Both the position numbers and the translations under genes were made by a program. The notes beneath the pieces are model-generated. The model ran no database searches. It saw nothing but the letters and a program-made list of their open reading frames with translations, and had not been told where the DNA came from. A stretch of 64,000 nucleotides of DNA from Streptomyces griseus (GTDB lineage: Bacteria > Actinomycetota > Actinomycetes > Streptomycetales > Streptomycetaceae). Shown here piece by piece: positions 15,182 to 23,545 of the stretch; position 1 is the stretch's first letter, and every line of letters begins with the position of its first letter. Location of the stretch: assembly GCF_001715295.1 (NCBI RefSeq), contig NZ_MDKB01000002.1, positions 1,758,313-1,822,312 of the forward strand, read 5' to 3'.

Positions 15182-16807
15182 TCAGGCCGGGTCGCCCGTG
15201 GCGATCCGGAGCTCGAAGTGGGCGCCCCGCTCCGCCACAGCCGTACCCGGCGTGGGGAACTGGTCGATGACCTGGTCCTCCGCGTAGGTGTTGCCCTCCA
15301 CCTCGATCACCTTGACGGTCCAGCCCGCCGCGTCGGCGCACGCCTTCGCGGAGAGGATGTCCTTGTAGACGAAGTTCGGCGCCTGCACCTTCGCGGGGTC
15401 GTCCGTGTCCTCCATCGCGTCCGTGCACTTCTCGGTCTCCATCGTCCGGTTCCGCTCCGGGGGCTTGTGCTCCCCCGCCGCCGCGGACTCGCCGGTACCG
15501 GGGTCGCCGCCCTTGCCGGAGTCGGAGTCGTCGCGCATGTTCAGGAAGGCGATGAGGCCGCCGACCGCGATCAGCGCCACCACGATCGACCCCACGACGA
15601 CCGGCATGTTCGACCGGGAACCGCCCCGTCCGCCCGTGGGCTGCGGGGACGTCGTGTACGGAGGCGGGGTCCGGTGCCCCACGGTGGCGGGGGACGCGTA
15701 CGGCTGGGCCGCCTGCGGGTAGCCGTATCCCGGCGTGGGAGCGGGGGTCGGCACCCCGTAGGGGCCGGGCTGCGACTGGGGGTGGTGGGGCTGCGGCTGG
15801 TAGGGCGTCTGCACGCCGTGCGGAGAGGGGGTGGCCTGGTCCACGGGCGGGAAGACCGCAGAGCCGACGCCCGAGCCGCTGTTGACCGGCGCACCGCCGC
15901 CGATGATCACCGGAGCACCGGCCGGACCGCTCGCGTTCAGCACGCGGGTGATCTCGTCCTGCATCGCCGCGGCACTGGGGAAGCGCTCGTTCGGGTTCTT
16001 CCTGAGCGCGCGGGCGACGAGTGCGTCCATCGCGGGGGTGAGGGACCGGTTGATGCTCGACGGGGCGACCGGCTCCTCCTGGACGTGCGCGTACGCGATG
16101 GCGAGCGGCGAGTCCGCGTCGAAGGGTATGCGTCCCGTGAACAGCTGGAAGAGCATGATGCCGACCGAGTACAGGTCGGACCGCGCGTCCACCCCGCGGC
16201 CCAGCGCCTGCTCGGGGGAGAGGTACTGCGGCGTACCGACGACCATCCCGGTCTGGGTCATCGAGGTGACGCCCGACTGCATGGCGCGGGCGATGCCGAA
16301 GTCCATGACCTTGACGACACCGCGCTTGGTCATCATGACGTTGCCGGGCTTGATGTCGCGGTGGACCAGGCCCATCTCGTGGCTGGTGTCCAGGGCGGCG
16401 AGCACATCGGCCGTCACCTTGAGCGCCTTGTCGGCGGGCATGGCGCCGTACTGCTGGATGTCCGACTGGAGTACGGAGCCGAGCGGCTGTCCCTCGACGT
16501 ACTCCATGACGATGTACGGCATGAGCGCGCCGCCCAGCTCGTCCTCGCCGGTGTCGAACACCGAGACGATGTTGGTGTGCTGCAGCTTGGCAACGGCCTG
16601 GGCCTCGCGCCGGAAGCGCTCACGGAAGGACTGTTCGCGCCCCAGTTCCGTGTGCAGCGTCTTGATGGCGACCTGGCGGTCGAGTGCCGAGTCGTACGCC
16701 AGGTAGACCGAGGCCATGCCGCCCTCGCCGAGCAGGTCGCGCAGCTGGTAGCGGCCGCCGGCCACGGAACCGCCCGCGTAGCGCCCGTGTGCGCCGTCGT
16801 GGCTCAT
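15182..16807 (-). CDS. Transmembrane Ser/Thr protein kinase with one PASTA-like domain
   Basis: A 541-residue PknB-type kinase. The kinase domain spans about 18-285 and has the Gly-rich loop LGEGGMASVY, the catalytic Lys in VAIKTL, the loop HRDIKPGN and DFG in VMDFGIAR. A Pro/Gln/Tyr-rich juxtamembrane region, one helix (MPVVVGSIVVALIAVGGLIA) and a C-terminal extracytoplasmic segment follow. The segment (VQAPNFVYKDILSAKACADA to the end) looks like a single PASTA domain, which in relatives senses muropeptides. ATG 16807 is chosen because GAGGGGG lies 9 nt upstream; ATG 16816 sits against that site. It is divergent from a second kinase. Confidence 0.88.
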   Translation of the reverse strand: MSHDGAHGRYAGGSVAGGRYQLRDLLGEGGMASVYLAYDSALDRQVAIKTLHTELGREQSFRERFRREAQAVAKLQHTNIVSVFDTGEDELGGALMPYIVMEYVEGQPLGSVLQSDIQQYGAMPADKALKVTADVLAALDTSHEMGLVHRDIKPGNVMMTKRGVVKVMDFGIARAMQSGVTSMTQTGMVVGTPQYLSPEQALGRGVDARSDLYSVGIMLFQLFTGRIPFDADSPLAIAYAHVQEEPVAPSSINRSLTPAMDALVARALRKNPNERFPSAAAMQDEITRVLNASGPAGAPVIIGGGAPVNSGSGVGSAVFPPVDQATPSPHGVQTPYQPQPHHPQSQPGPYGVPTPAPTPGYGYPQAAQPYASPATVGHRTPPPYTTSPQPTGGRGGSRSNMPVVVGSIVVALIAVGGLIAFLNMRDDSDSGKGGDPGTGESAAAGEHKPPERNRTMETEKCTDAMEDTDDPAKVQAPNFVYKDILSAKACADAAGWTVKVIEVEGNTYAEDQVIDQFPTPGTAVAERGAHFELRIATGDPA

Positions 16808-17101
16808 GACTTGCATCCCCCTCGGCGCCCGACGGACGCGGTGATCCCTGTTACGGGCCAAGTCTGCCCGAGGGGTCCGACACGTCAAGCCGGGTGCCCG
16901 TTCCGTGACCGTACGCACGAGAAGCGTCTCGGAAGCGTTACAGGATTCGCATGGAATTTGCGTGCCCGCCACGCCAGCCGATTGGATGGCCCGTCACTCT
17001 GGAAACCGGTGTGTCCCCCGGAGGCTGTAGCGTGACGTGGCAATGCAGCAAAGCACCGTGAGAACCCGCGCACGCGGGGACAGATACGACGGCGAGGACT
17101 G
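16808..17101. other. Intergenic promoter region between divergent kinases
   Basis: The 294 nt between the two kinase starts must hold both promoters. I see no long inverted repeat that would mark a shared operator. Confidence 0.5.
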
Positions 17102-18739
17102 ATGGCACCCGATTCCGAAGCAAGCGGCGGCGGAGTTTCGGATGGCACCGACTCCTGGGGCGTCGGTGGCGTGGTCGGGGACGGCCGCTACCGCATGACC
17201 CACCGGCTTGGCCGCGGCGGCATGGCCGAGGTCTTCGCCGCGGAGGACGTCCGGCTGGGACGCACGGTAGCGGTGAAACTGCTCCGGTCCGATCTCGCCG
17301 AGGACCCGGTCTCCAAGGCCCGTTTCACCCGCGAGGCACAGTCCGTCGCGGGGCTCAACCACCATGCGATCGTCGCCGTGTACGACTCCGGTGAGGACGT
17401 CGTGGGCGGGGCGACCGTTCCCTACATCGTGATGGAGCTGGTCGAGGGCCGCACGATCCGCGATCTGCTGATCAGCGCCGAGGCCCCGCCGCCCGAGCAG
17501 GCCCTGATCATCGTCTCCGGCGTGCTGGAAGCCCTCGCGTACTCGCACCAGCACGGCATCGTGCACCGGGACATCAAGCCGGCGAACGTGATCATCACCA
17601 ACTCCGGTGCGGTCAAGGTCATGGACTTCGGTATCGCCCGCGCGCTGCACGGCGCCCAGTCGACGATGACCCAGACGGGCATGGTCATGGGCACCCCGCA
17701 GTACCTCTCCCCCGAGCAGGCGCTCGGGAAGGCGGTCGACCACCGGTCCGACCTGTACGCCACCGGCTGCCTGCTCTACGAACTGCTCGCCCTGCGGCCT
17801 CCGTTCACCGGTGAGACGCCGCTGTCCGTCGTGTACCAGCACGTCCAGGACATCCCGGTTCCGCCGTCGGAGGTCGCGGGCAGCGTGCCGCCCGAGCTGG
17901 ACGGCCTCGTCATGCGCTCCCTCGCCAAGGACCCGGACGACCGGTTCCAGAGCGCCGAGGAGATGCGCGCCCTGGTCCAGTACAGCCTGCAGATGCTGCA
18001 GGTCCAGGGCGGTCACACGGGGACGTGGAACACGGGCCCGGTCGTGGCGGGGCACGACGGCGGCCACACGGCGGCGATGAACATCGGCGGCGGTACGGCC
18101 GCCATGGCGCACCCCCTGCACGGGGACACCTCGCAGGGGCCGATCCTTCCGCCGATGAACCCCGACGACGGGGCGTACACGGGCGGTTCGCACAGCGGCG
18201 GCGGACGCGGGAAGATGTGGCTGTTCGTCCTGCTGGCCCTGATCGCGATCGGTGCGGGCGTCGCCTTCGCCATGCAGGCGGCGGACCAGGGAGACACGAA
18301 GAAGAAGCCGCCCGCCGCGCCGTCGTCCTCGCCGTCGCCGACCGAGACGAAGTCCTCCCCGGAGCCGTCGGACGAACCGTCGGACGAGTCGTCGCACGAG
18401 ACCGGCAACTCCACGGGCGGGAACTCCTGGCCCGACAAGGAGCCGTCCTGGACCCCGAGTGACACGGCTCCGACCCAGCCGACCCGCGAGCCCACGGACA
18501 CCCCGACGACGTCCGACCCGGGCACGAGCGGGGGCGGCGGTTCGACGACCGACGGCTCCACCGGGGACACGGGCACCACCGGCGACACGGGCACCACCGA
18601 CGGCGGCACCACCACCGAGGGCACGACCGACGGCAGCGGCACCACGACCGACGGCGGCAGCGGCGGTACACCGGCCGGGACCTCAACGGGCGCCGTGGCG
18701 GGTACGACCACCGGGACCGGCACGGGAACGACCCCCTGA
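17102..18739 (+). CDS. Transmembrane Ser/Thr protein kinase with Thr/Gly-rich extracellular tail
   Basis: A 545-residue kinase. The catalytic domain (about 29-290) shows LGRGGMAEVF, VAVKLL, HRDIKPAN and VMDFGIARAL, so it should be active. One transmembrane helix (KMWLFVLLALIAIGAGVAFA, about 372-391) leads to a ~150-residue outside tail made mostly of Thr, Ser, Gly, Asp and Pro. That tail lacks PASTA repeats and is more like a wall-spanning spacer than a sensor. ATG 17102 follows GGCGAGGA. The paired kinase on the other strand suggests a recent local duplication followed by divergence of the sensor end. Confidence 0.88.
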   Translation: MAPDSEASGGGVSDGTDSWGVGGVVGDGRYRMTHRLGRGGMAEVFAAEDVRLGRTVAVKLLRSDLAEDPVSKARFTREAQSVAGLNHHAIVAVYDSGEDVVGGATVPYIVMELVEGRTIRDLLISAEAPPPEQALIIVSGVLEALAYSHQHGIVHRDIKPANVIITNSGAVKVMDFGIARALHGAQSTMTQTGMVMGTPQYLSPEQALGKAVDHRSDLYATGCLLYELLALRPPFTGETPLSVVYQHVQDIPVPPSEVAGSVPPELDGLVMRSLAKDPDDRFQSAEEMRALVQYSLQMLQVQGGHTGTWNTGPVVAGHDGGHTAAMNIGGGTAAMAHPLHGDTSQGPILPPMNPDDGAYTGGSHSGGGRGKMWLFVLLALIAIGAGVAFAMQAADQGDTKKKPPAAPSSSPSPTETKSSPEPSDEPSDESSHETGNSTGGNSWPDKEPSWTPSDTAPTQPTREPTDTPTTSDPGTSGGGGSTTDGSTGDTGTTGDTGTTDGGTTTEGTTDGSGTTTDGGSGGTPAGTSTGAVAGTTTGTGTGTTP

Positions 18740-18749
18740 ACAGCGTCCG

Positions 18750-18780
18750 GGCCTTCACGGGGCCTCACCCCGTGAAGGCC
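18750..18780. terminator. Bidirectional hairpin between kinase and phosphotransferase genes
   Basis: A perfect 13-bp stem (18750-18762 with 18768-18780) with a 5-nt loop. It contains the stop codon of the convergent phosphotransferase gene. Confidence 0.75.
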
Positions 18781-19820
18781 TCGGCGACCGCGTCGTAGGC
18801 GCGGGTCCACCACACGGCCAGGGCCGACACCGCAGGGAACTGCGGGTCGGCCCTGCGGTCGTGGAGGCGGTAACGCCAGCGCAGTATCCAGAAGTCGTTG
18901 AGCCGCTCCCACCAGACCCGGTGCACCGCGGCCGCCAGTTCGCCCGCGCCCGCGCCGGCCGAGCGCCGGTAGGCGCGGGAGTACGCCCGCACCTTCTCCA
19001 GGGCCAGTTCGCCGTTCGGCCGCACGAAGAAGATCGCCGCCGCCCGTACGGCCTCCTCCGCCCGCGGCTGCACACCGAGCCGGTCCCAGTCCACGATCGC
19101 GACCGGGTCGGCGCCGCGGTAGAGCAGGTTCAGCGGGTGGAAATCGCCGTGCACCCAGCCCCTGGCGGCGCCCCCGGGGGTGGGTGGACGACGGTGGGCG
19201 TGCTGCTCCAGCAGGGCGCGGCGCTCGACCAGACGGTGCACGGCGAGCTCGTCGAACGCGTCGCGCGGCCCCCTGCCCCGCGCCGCCGCCAGTAACTCGT
19301 CGATCAGCGTGAACGTGTCGGCGGGGTCCGGGCTCCGCTCCTGTGCCGGAGGCGGCGGGGCCGCCTCCATGACCCGTTCCAGGCCGGTGTGTACGGCTCC
19401 GAGGAGCGCCCCGAGCCGCCGGGACTGCGCCGTCGTCAGGTGGGCGCCGTCCCGGTGGAGACCGTCGACCCAGGGGTGCAGGGCGTAGCGCCTGCCGTCG
19501 ATGACCGTAACCGTCTCACCCTCCGTGGCCGCGAGCGGCGGGGCGACGGGAACACCGAGTGAGTGCAGCTGCTGGGTGGCCCGGTGCTGCCGGACGATGG
19601 TGGCGTGGTCGCCGCTCGCGTCGTCGAGGTGGTGCTTGTCGAGATGGTGCTTGAGGAAGTACCGGCCACGGGTGGTGGAGACGCGGTAGCCGTGGTTGAG
19701 CAGGCCCTTGGTCAGGGGCTCGCAGCTGAGGGGTTCACCGGTACCGGGGTAGCGGCGCAGGACCTGGCCGACCGGAGGCACAGGCGGGTGGGTCACAGAT
19801 GAGCGCGGCACTCGACACAT
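18765..19820 (-). CDS. Aminoglycoside phosphotransferase/choline kinase-fold protein
   Basis: A 351-residue protein with the APH fold. The catalytic loop WVHGDFHPLNLLY (about 225-237) holds the Asp and Asn, and AIVDWDRLG (about 244-252) is the DFG-like metal motif. A curious KHHLDKHHLD duplication lies near residue 57. Members phosphorylate small alcohols, sugars or antibiotics; nothing here identifies the substrate. ATG 19820 follows TAGCGT by 8 nt and may be leaderless; GTG 19796 is an alternative. It is 25 nt after the pyridoxamine-oxidase-fold gene in the same direction. Confidence 0.75.
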   Translation of the reverse strand: MCRVPRSSVTHPPVPPVGQVLRRYPGTGEPLSCEPLTKGLLNHGYRVSTTRGRYFLKHHLDKHHLDDASGDHATIVRQHRATQQLHSLGVPVAPPLAATEGETVTVIDGRRYALHPWVDGLHRDGAHLTTAQSRRLGALLGAVHTGLERVMEAAPPPPAQERSPDPADTFTLIDELLAAARGRGPRDAFDELAVHRLVERRALLEQHAHRRPPTPGGAARGWVHGDFHPLNLLYRGADPVAIVDWDRLGVQPRAEEAVRAAAIFFVRPNGELALEKVRAYSRAYRRSAGAGAGELAAAVHRVWWERLNDFWILRWRYRLHDRRADPQFPAVSALAVWWTRAYDAVAEAFTG

Positions 19821-19845
19821 GTTAGGTGACGCTATGTGGCTGGTT

Positions 19846-20295
19846 TTACGGACTTGCGTCGAAGTTCCATGTGTGCATATGGATCACATGCGGATCGAGA
19901 CGCAGGTACACCGGATCGAAGGGCTCACCGTTCACCGTCGCCGGGCCGGAGCCGAGACGCGCGCGTTCCCCGGGCCCCGGGCGCACGATCTCCGCGGGCC
20001 CGGTGACCTGCACCGACCACAGTTCGGCGGGCTCGCCGGGATCCCCGGGCCGGCCGGCCTCCCGCGCGTCGCAGTTGTCCGCCCCGTACGCGATGACGCT
20101 GCCGTCGCACGACTCGTGGTGGCCGAGACCGCGGTGCATCCGCAGGAGCACCCGGTTCTCGACGACGATGTGCCGGGCCACGGCCAGGTGGGGCAGGGCC
20201 CGCATGCTCGTGGCCAGGCGGCCGTAGCGGACGCGGCCGAGGAGTTCGATGGCACGGAGTTCGTCGGAGGGGCCCAGGGACAGCATGCGTTCCAC
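19846..20295 (-). CDS. Pyridoxamine 5'-phosphate oxidase-fold protein
   Basis: A 149-residue split-barrel protein. The opening SDELRAIELLGRVRYGRLAT and HIVVENRVLLRMHRG are typical of the FMN- or F420-binding PNPOx-like superfamily used by actinobacterial reductases. A CxxREAG-like stretch follows. The cofactor and substrate are not evident. The GTG start reads VERML; ATG 20286 is a shorter option. Confidence 0.7.
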   Translation of the reverse strand: MERMLSLGPSDELRAIELLGRVRYGRLATSMRALPHLAVARHIVVENRVLLRMHRGLGHHESCDGSVIAYGADNCDAREAGRPGDPGEPAELWSVQVTGPAEIVRPGPGERARLGSGPATVNGEPFDPVYLRLDPHVIHMHTWNFDASP

Positions 20296-20396
20296 TGTCC
20301 GTGACCTGTAGGAGCCGGGTAAGGGTCCGCCGCCCCCGGTGGGGCGGGACCAAAGTCCCGGGAAGCGCGCTCGCGCCGGGGCGCCCCGCCCGCGGC

Positions 20397-21056
20397 TCAG
20401 CGCTTCTCGGCCTGGAGGCGCGCCACGTAAGCCGCCGCCTGGGAGCGCCGCTCCATACCCAGCTTGGCGAGCAGGCTGGAGACGTAGTTCTTGACGGTCT
20501 TCTCGGCGAGGTGCAGCCGCTCCCCGATGACCCGGTTCGTCAGCCCTTCCCCGATCAGGTCGAGGATCCTGCGCTCCTGGTCGGTCAGGCCGGCGAGCCG
20601 GTCGTCGCCCTTGCCGTCCTTGCCCTCCCGGAGCCGCTCCAGCACACGTGCCGTCGCCACGGGGTCCAGCAGGGACCTGCCGGCCGCCACGTCCCGGACG
20701 GCGTTCAGCAGTTCGCTGCCCCGGATCGCCTTGAGCACGTACCCGGACGCGCCGGCCATGATCGCGTCGAACAGGGCTTCGTCATCGGCGTAGGAGGTGA
20801 GCATCAGGCAGTGGACGCCCTCGTCCCGGGAGCGGATCTCCCGGCATACCTCCACGCCGCTCCCGTCCGGCAGCCGGACGTCCAGGACGGCGACATCGGG
20901 CCGCGTCGCGGGGATCCGGGCGAGCGCGTCCGCTGCCGTACCGGCCTCGCCGACGACCTCGATGTCCTCCTCGACGGAGAGCAGCTCATGCACGCCCCGC
21001 CGGACGACTTCGTGGTCATCAAGCAGAAATACAGTGATTTTTCCATCTTCGCGCAC
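20397..21056 (-). CDS. Orphan NarL/FixJ-type response regulator
   Basis: A 219-residue two-domain regulator. The receiver domain (about 6-125) has the acidic pair D13-D14, the phosphoacceptor D59 in VLDVRLPDG, the Thr in LMLTSYAD and Lys in YVLKAIRG. A LuxR-type helix-turn-helix follows (about 150-210; [20 protein letters not shown] then [14 protein letters not shown]). No histidine kinase gene is adjacent, so it is an orphan. The start is uncertain: GTG 21056 gives the family-like [10 protein letters not shown] opening, but GTG 21074 directly abuts AAAGGA. It is divergent from bkd cluster 2 across 346 nt. Confidence 0.88.
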   Translation of the reverse strand: MREDGKITVFLLDDHEVVRRGVHELLSVEEDIEVVGEAGTAADALARIPATRPDVAVLDVRLPDGSGVEVCREIRSRDEGVHCLMLTSYADDEALFDAIMAGASGYVLKAIRGSELLNAVRDVAAGRSLLDPVATARVLERLREGKDGKGDDRLAGLTDQERRILDLIGEGLTNRVIGERLHLAEKTVKNYVSSLLAKLGMERRSQAAAYVARLQAEKR

Positions 21057-21193
21057 GCTCGCAGTCTCACACACTCCTTTCCCGTCCGCCCTTCCCTGCC
21101 GCCGACGGCCGGGATAACGTGCCGTTGTTCCGGCGGCCTGTGCGGCCGTTACCAGTGCTGTGACCAGCAGGACTTCGCGATTTTCACGATTTA

Positions 21194-21207
21194 CTTGGAA
21201 ATCCAAG
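21194..21207. promoter_or_regulatory. Inverted repeat CTTGGA-AA-TCCAAG
   Basis: Perfect 6-nt arms around AA in an AT-rich region, about 196 nt upstream of the bkd cluster 2 start. The spacing suggests a dimeric regulator site; the binder is unknown. Confidence 0.5.
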
Positions 21208-21230
21208 CAAAATCGCAGGTCACAAGGTGT

Positions 21231-21246
21231 TTCGCAGTTATGCGAA
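21231..21246. promoter_or_regulatory. Inverted repeat TTCGCA-GTTA-TGCGAA
   Basis: Perfect 6-nt arms with a 4-nt spacer, 157 nt before the start of bkd cluster 2. It is a candidate Lrp/BkdR or response-regulator operator. Confidence 0.5.
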
Positions 21247-21402
21247 GCACTGGGTAACGTGCCTATGACAGGGTGCTCGCCGGGGCACCTGTCACGCCTG
21301 TTCCGGACCGAGCGGCACCCACCCCGTGCCCGGGTCCCCTCACAGGCGAGCCGCACTGGTTCCCGGCCATCCCGGGGGCCGGACCGACGGAGGAGCACGT
21401 AC

Positions 21403-22551
21403 GTGACCGTGGAGAGCACTGCCGCGCGCAAACCGCGACGCAGCAGCAAGCGGACCAGCGCCGCGAAGACGCCACAGAGTTCCGAGCCCCAGCTGGTACA
21501 GCTGCTGACGCCGGAGGGCGAACGCGTCACGCACCCGGACTACGAGATCGACCTGAGCGCGGACGACCTGCGCGGTCTCTACCGGGACATGGTCCTGACC
21601 CGCCGCTTCGACGCCGAGGCCACCGCGCTGCAGCGTCAGGGCGAGCTGGGCCTGTGGGCCTCGCTGCTGGGCCAGGAGGCCGCGCAGATCGGCTCCGGCC
21701 GGGCGCTGCGCGACGACGACTACGTCTTCCCGACCTACCGGGAGCACGGCGTCGCCTGGTGCCGAGGCGTCGACCCGACCAATCTGCTCGGGATGTTCCG
21801 GGGGGTGAACCACGGTGGCTGGGACCCGAACACGAACAACTTCCACCTGTACACGATCGTCATCGGCTCGCAGACCCTGCACGCCACCGGCTACGCCATG
21901 GGCGTCGCCAAGGACGGCGCGGACTCGGCCGTGATCGCGTACTTCGGTGACGGAGCCTCCAGCCAGGGCGACGTCGCCGAGGCCTTCACCTTCTCCGCGG
22001 TCTACAACGCCCCCGTCGTGTTCTTCTGCCAGAACAACCAGTGGGCGATCTCCGAGCCGACCGAGAAGCAGACCCGGGTGCCGCTCTACCAGCGCGCCCA
22101 GGGCTTCGGCTTCCCCGGCGTCCGGGTCGACGGCAACGACGTGCTCGCGTGCCTCGCCGTCACCAGGTCGGCGCTGGAGCGCGCCCGCCGGGGCGAGGGT
22201 CCGACCCTCGTCGAGGCGTTCACCTACCGCATGGGTGCCCACACCACCTCCGACGACCCGACCAAGTACCGGGCGGACGAGGAGCGGGTGGCGTGGGAGG
22301 CCAAGGACCCGATCCTCCGTCTGCGCACGTACATGGAGAAGCAGGACCTCGCCGACGCCGCGTACTTCACCGCGCTGGAGGAGGAGAGCGAGACCCTCGG
22401 CAAGCGGGTCCGCGAAGCGGTGCGGGCCATGCCCGACCCGGACCCGCTGGCGATCTTCGACCACACCTACGCCGACGGCAACCCGCTGGTCGACGAGGAG
22501 CGCGCGCAGTTCGCCGCCTACCAGGCATCGTTCGCCGAGGAGGGCAACTAG
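21403..22551 (+). CDS. bkdA: Branched-chain 2-oxoacid dehydrogenase E1 alpha (cluster 2)
   Basis: A 382-residue paralogue of the protein at 4206. A basic Ser/Lys-rich N-terminal tail (about 1-25) precedes the domain. The ThDP motif runs from GDGASSQGD (about 183) to QNNQWAIS (about 211-218), and the loop [15 protein letters not shown] follows (about 278). GTG 21403 is chosen because GGAGGAG lies 7 nt upstream; the frame is open further left but that part is non-coding promoter DNA. Only 2 nt separate its stop from the E1 beta ATG. Two bkd clusters about 13 kb apart match the known S. avermitilis arrangement. Confidence 0.88.
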   Translation: MTVESTAARKPRRSSKRTSAAKTPQSSEPQLVQLLTPEGERVTHPDYEIDLSADDLRGLYRDMVLTRRFDAEATALQRQGELGLWASLLGQEAAQIGSGRALRDDDYVFPTYREHGVAWCRGVDPTNLLGMFRGVNHGGWDPNTNNFHLYTIVIGSQTLHATGYAMGVAKDGADSAVIAYFGDGASSQGDVAEAFTFSAVYNAPVVFFCQNNQWAISEPTEKQTRVPLYQRAQGFGFPGVRVDGNDVLACLAVTRSALERARRGEGPTLVEAFTYRMGAHTTSDDPTKYRADEERVAWEAKDPILRLRTYMEKQDLADAAYFTALEEESETLGKRVREAVRAMPDPDPLAIFDHTYADGNPLVDEERAQFAAYQASFAEEGN

Positions 22552-22553
22552 CC

Positions 22554-23534
22554 ATGGCCACCCAGAAGATGTCCATCGCGAAGGCGCTCAACGAATCGTT
22601 GCGCAAGGCTCTCGAGACCGACCCCAAGGTCCTGGTCATGGGGGAGGACGTCGGCAAGCTCGGCGGGGTCTTCCGCATCACGGACGGCCTCCAGAAGGAC
22701 TTCGGCGAGGGCCGGGTCATCGACACCCCGCTCGCCGAGTCCGGCATCGTCGGTACGGCGATCGGCCTGGCCCTGCGCGGCTACCGCCCGGTGGTCGAGA
22801 TCCAGTTCGACGGCTTCGTCTTCCCCGCGTACGACCAGATCGTCACGCAACTCGCCAAGATGCACGCCCGTGCGCTGGGCAAGGTCAAGATGCCGGTCGT
22901 CGTCCGCATCCCGTACGGCGGTGGCATCGGCGCCGTCGAGCACCACAGTGAGTCGCCCGAGGCCCTCTTCGCCCATGTGGCGGGCCTGAAGGTCGTCTCC
23001 CCGTCCAACGCCAACGACGCCTACTGGATGATGCAGCAGGCGGTCCAGAGCGACGACCCGGTCATCTTCTTCGAGCCCAAGCGGCGCTACTGGGACAAGG
23101 GGGAGCTCGACACCGAGGCCATCCCCGGCCCGCTGCACAAGGCCGCCGTGGCCCGCGAGGGCTCCGACCTCACGCTGGCGGCGTACGGCCCGATGGTGAA
23201 GGTGTGCATGGAGGCGGCCGCCGCCGCGCAGGAGGAGGGCAAGTCGCTCGAGGTCCTGGACCTGAGGTCGATGTCCCCGATCGACTTCGACGCCGTCCAG
23301 GCCTCGGTCGAGAAGACCGGCCGCCTGGTGGTGGTCCACGAAGCACCGGTGTTCTACGGCTCCGGGGCCGAGATCGCGGCCCGGATCACCGAGCGCTGCT
23401 TCTACCACCTCGAAGCACCGGTACTGAGGGTCGGCGGCTACCACGCCCCCTATCCGCCGGCCCGGCTCGAGGACGAGTACCTGCCGGGTCTCGACAGGGT
23501 GCTCGACGCCGTCGACCGCTCGCTGGCGTACTGA
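22554..23534 (+). CDS. bkdB: Branched-chain 2-oxoacid dehydrogenase E1 beta (cluster 2)
   Basis: A 326-residue E1 beta. GEDVGKLGGVFRITDGL (about 24-40), VRIPYGGGIGAVEHHSESPE (about 121-140) and CFYHLEAPVLRVGG (about 287-300) mark the family. ATG 22554 opens with MATQKMSIAKALNESL, the normal family start. It is the middle gene of an E1alpha-E1beta-E2 operon and close in sequence to the protein at 5357. Confidence 0.88.
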   Translation: MATQKMSIAKALNESLRKALETDPKVLVMGEDVGKLGGVFRITDGLQKDFGEGRVIDTPLAESGIVGTAIGLALRGYRPVVEIQFDGFVFPAYDQIVTQLAKMHARALGKVKMPVVVRIPYGGGIGAVEHHSESPEALFAHVAGLKVVSPSNANDAYWMMQQAVQSDDPVIFFEPKRRYWDKGELDTEAIPGPLHKAAVAREGSDLTLAAYGPMVKVCMEAAAAAQEEGKSLEVLDLRSMSPIDFDAVQASVEKTGRLVVVHEAPVFYGSGAEIAARITERCFYHLEAPVLRVGGYHAPYPPARLEDEYLPGLDRVLDAVDRSLAY

Positions 23535-23545
23535 GGAGAGGGTCC

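Larger units (their letters stand above)
21057..21402. other. Promoter region between the response regulator and bkd cluster 2
   Basis: This 346-nt gap has no gene. It is distinctly AT-rich around 21175-21250 and holds two inverted repeats (21194-21207 and 21231-21246). Probable promoter elements for the second bkd operon lie further right (CTATGA near 21263). Confidence 0.6.

Noticed and set aside
13244..17035. A 1263-codon open frame on the + strand
   Set aside because: It runs antisense to bpa, the membrane-protein gene and a kinase, has skewed Arg/Gly/His-rich composition and no domain. Long antisense frames are normal in DNA of this GC content.
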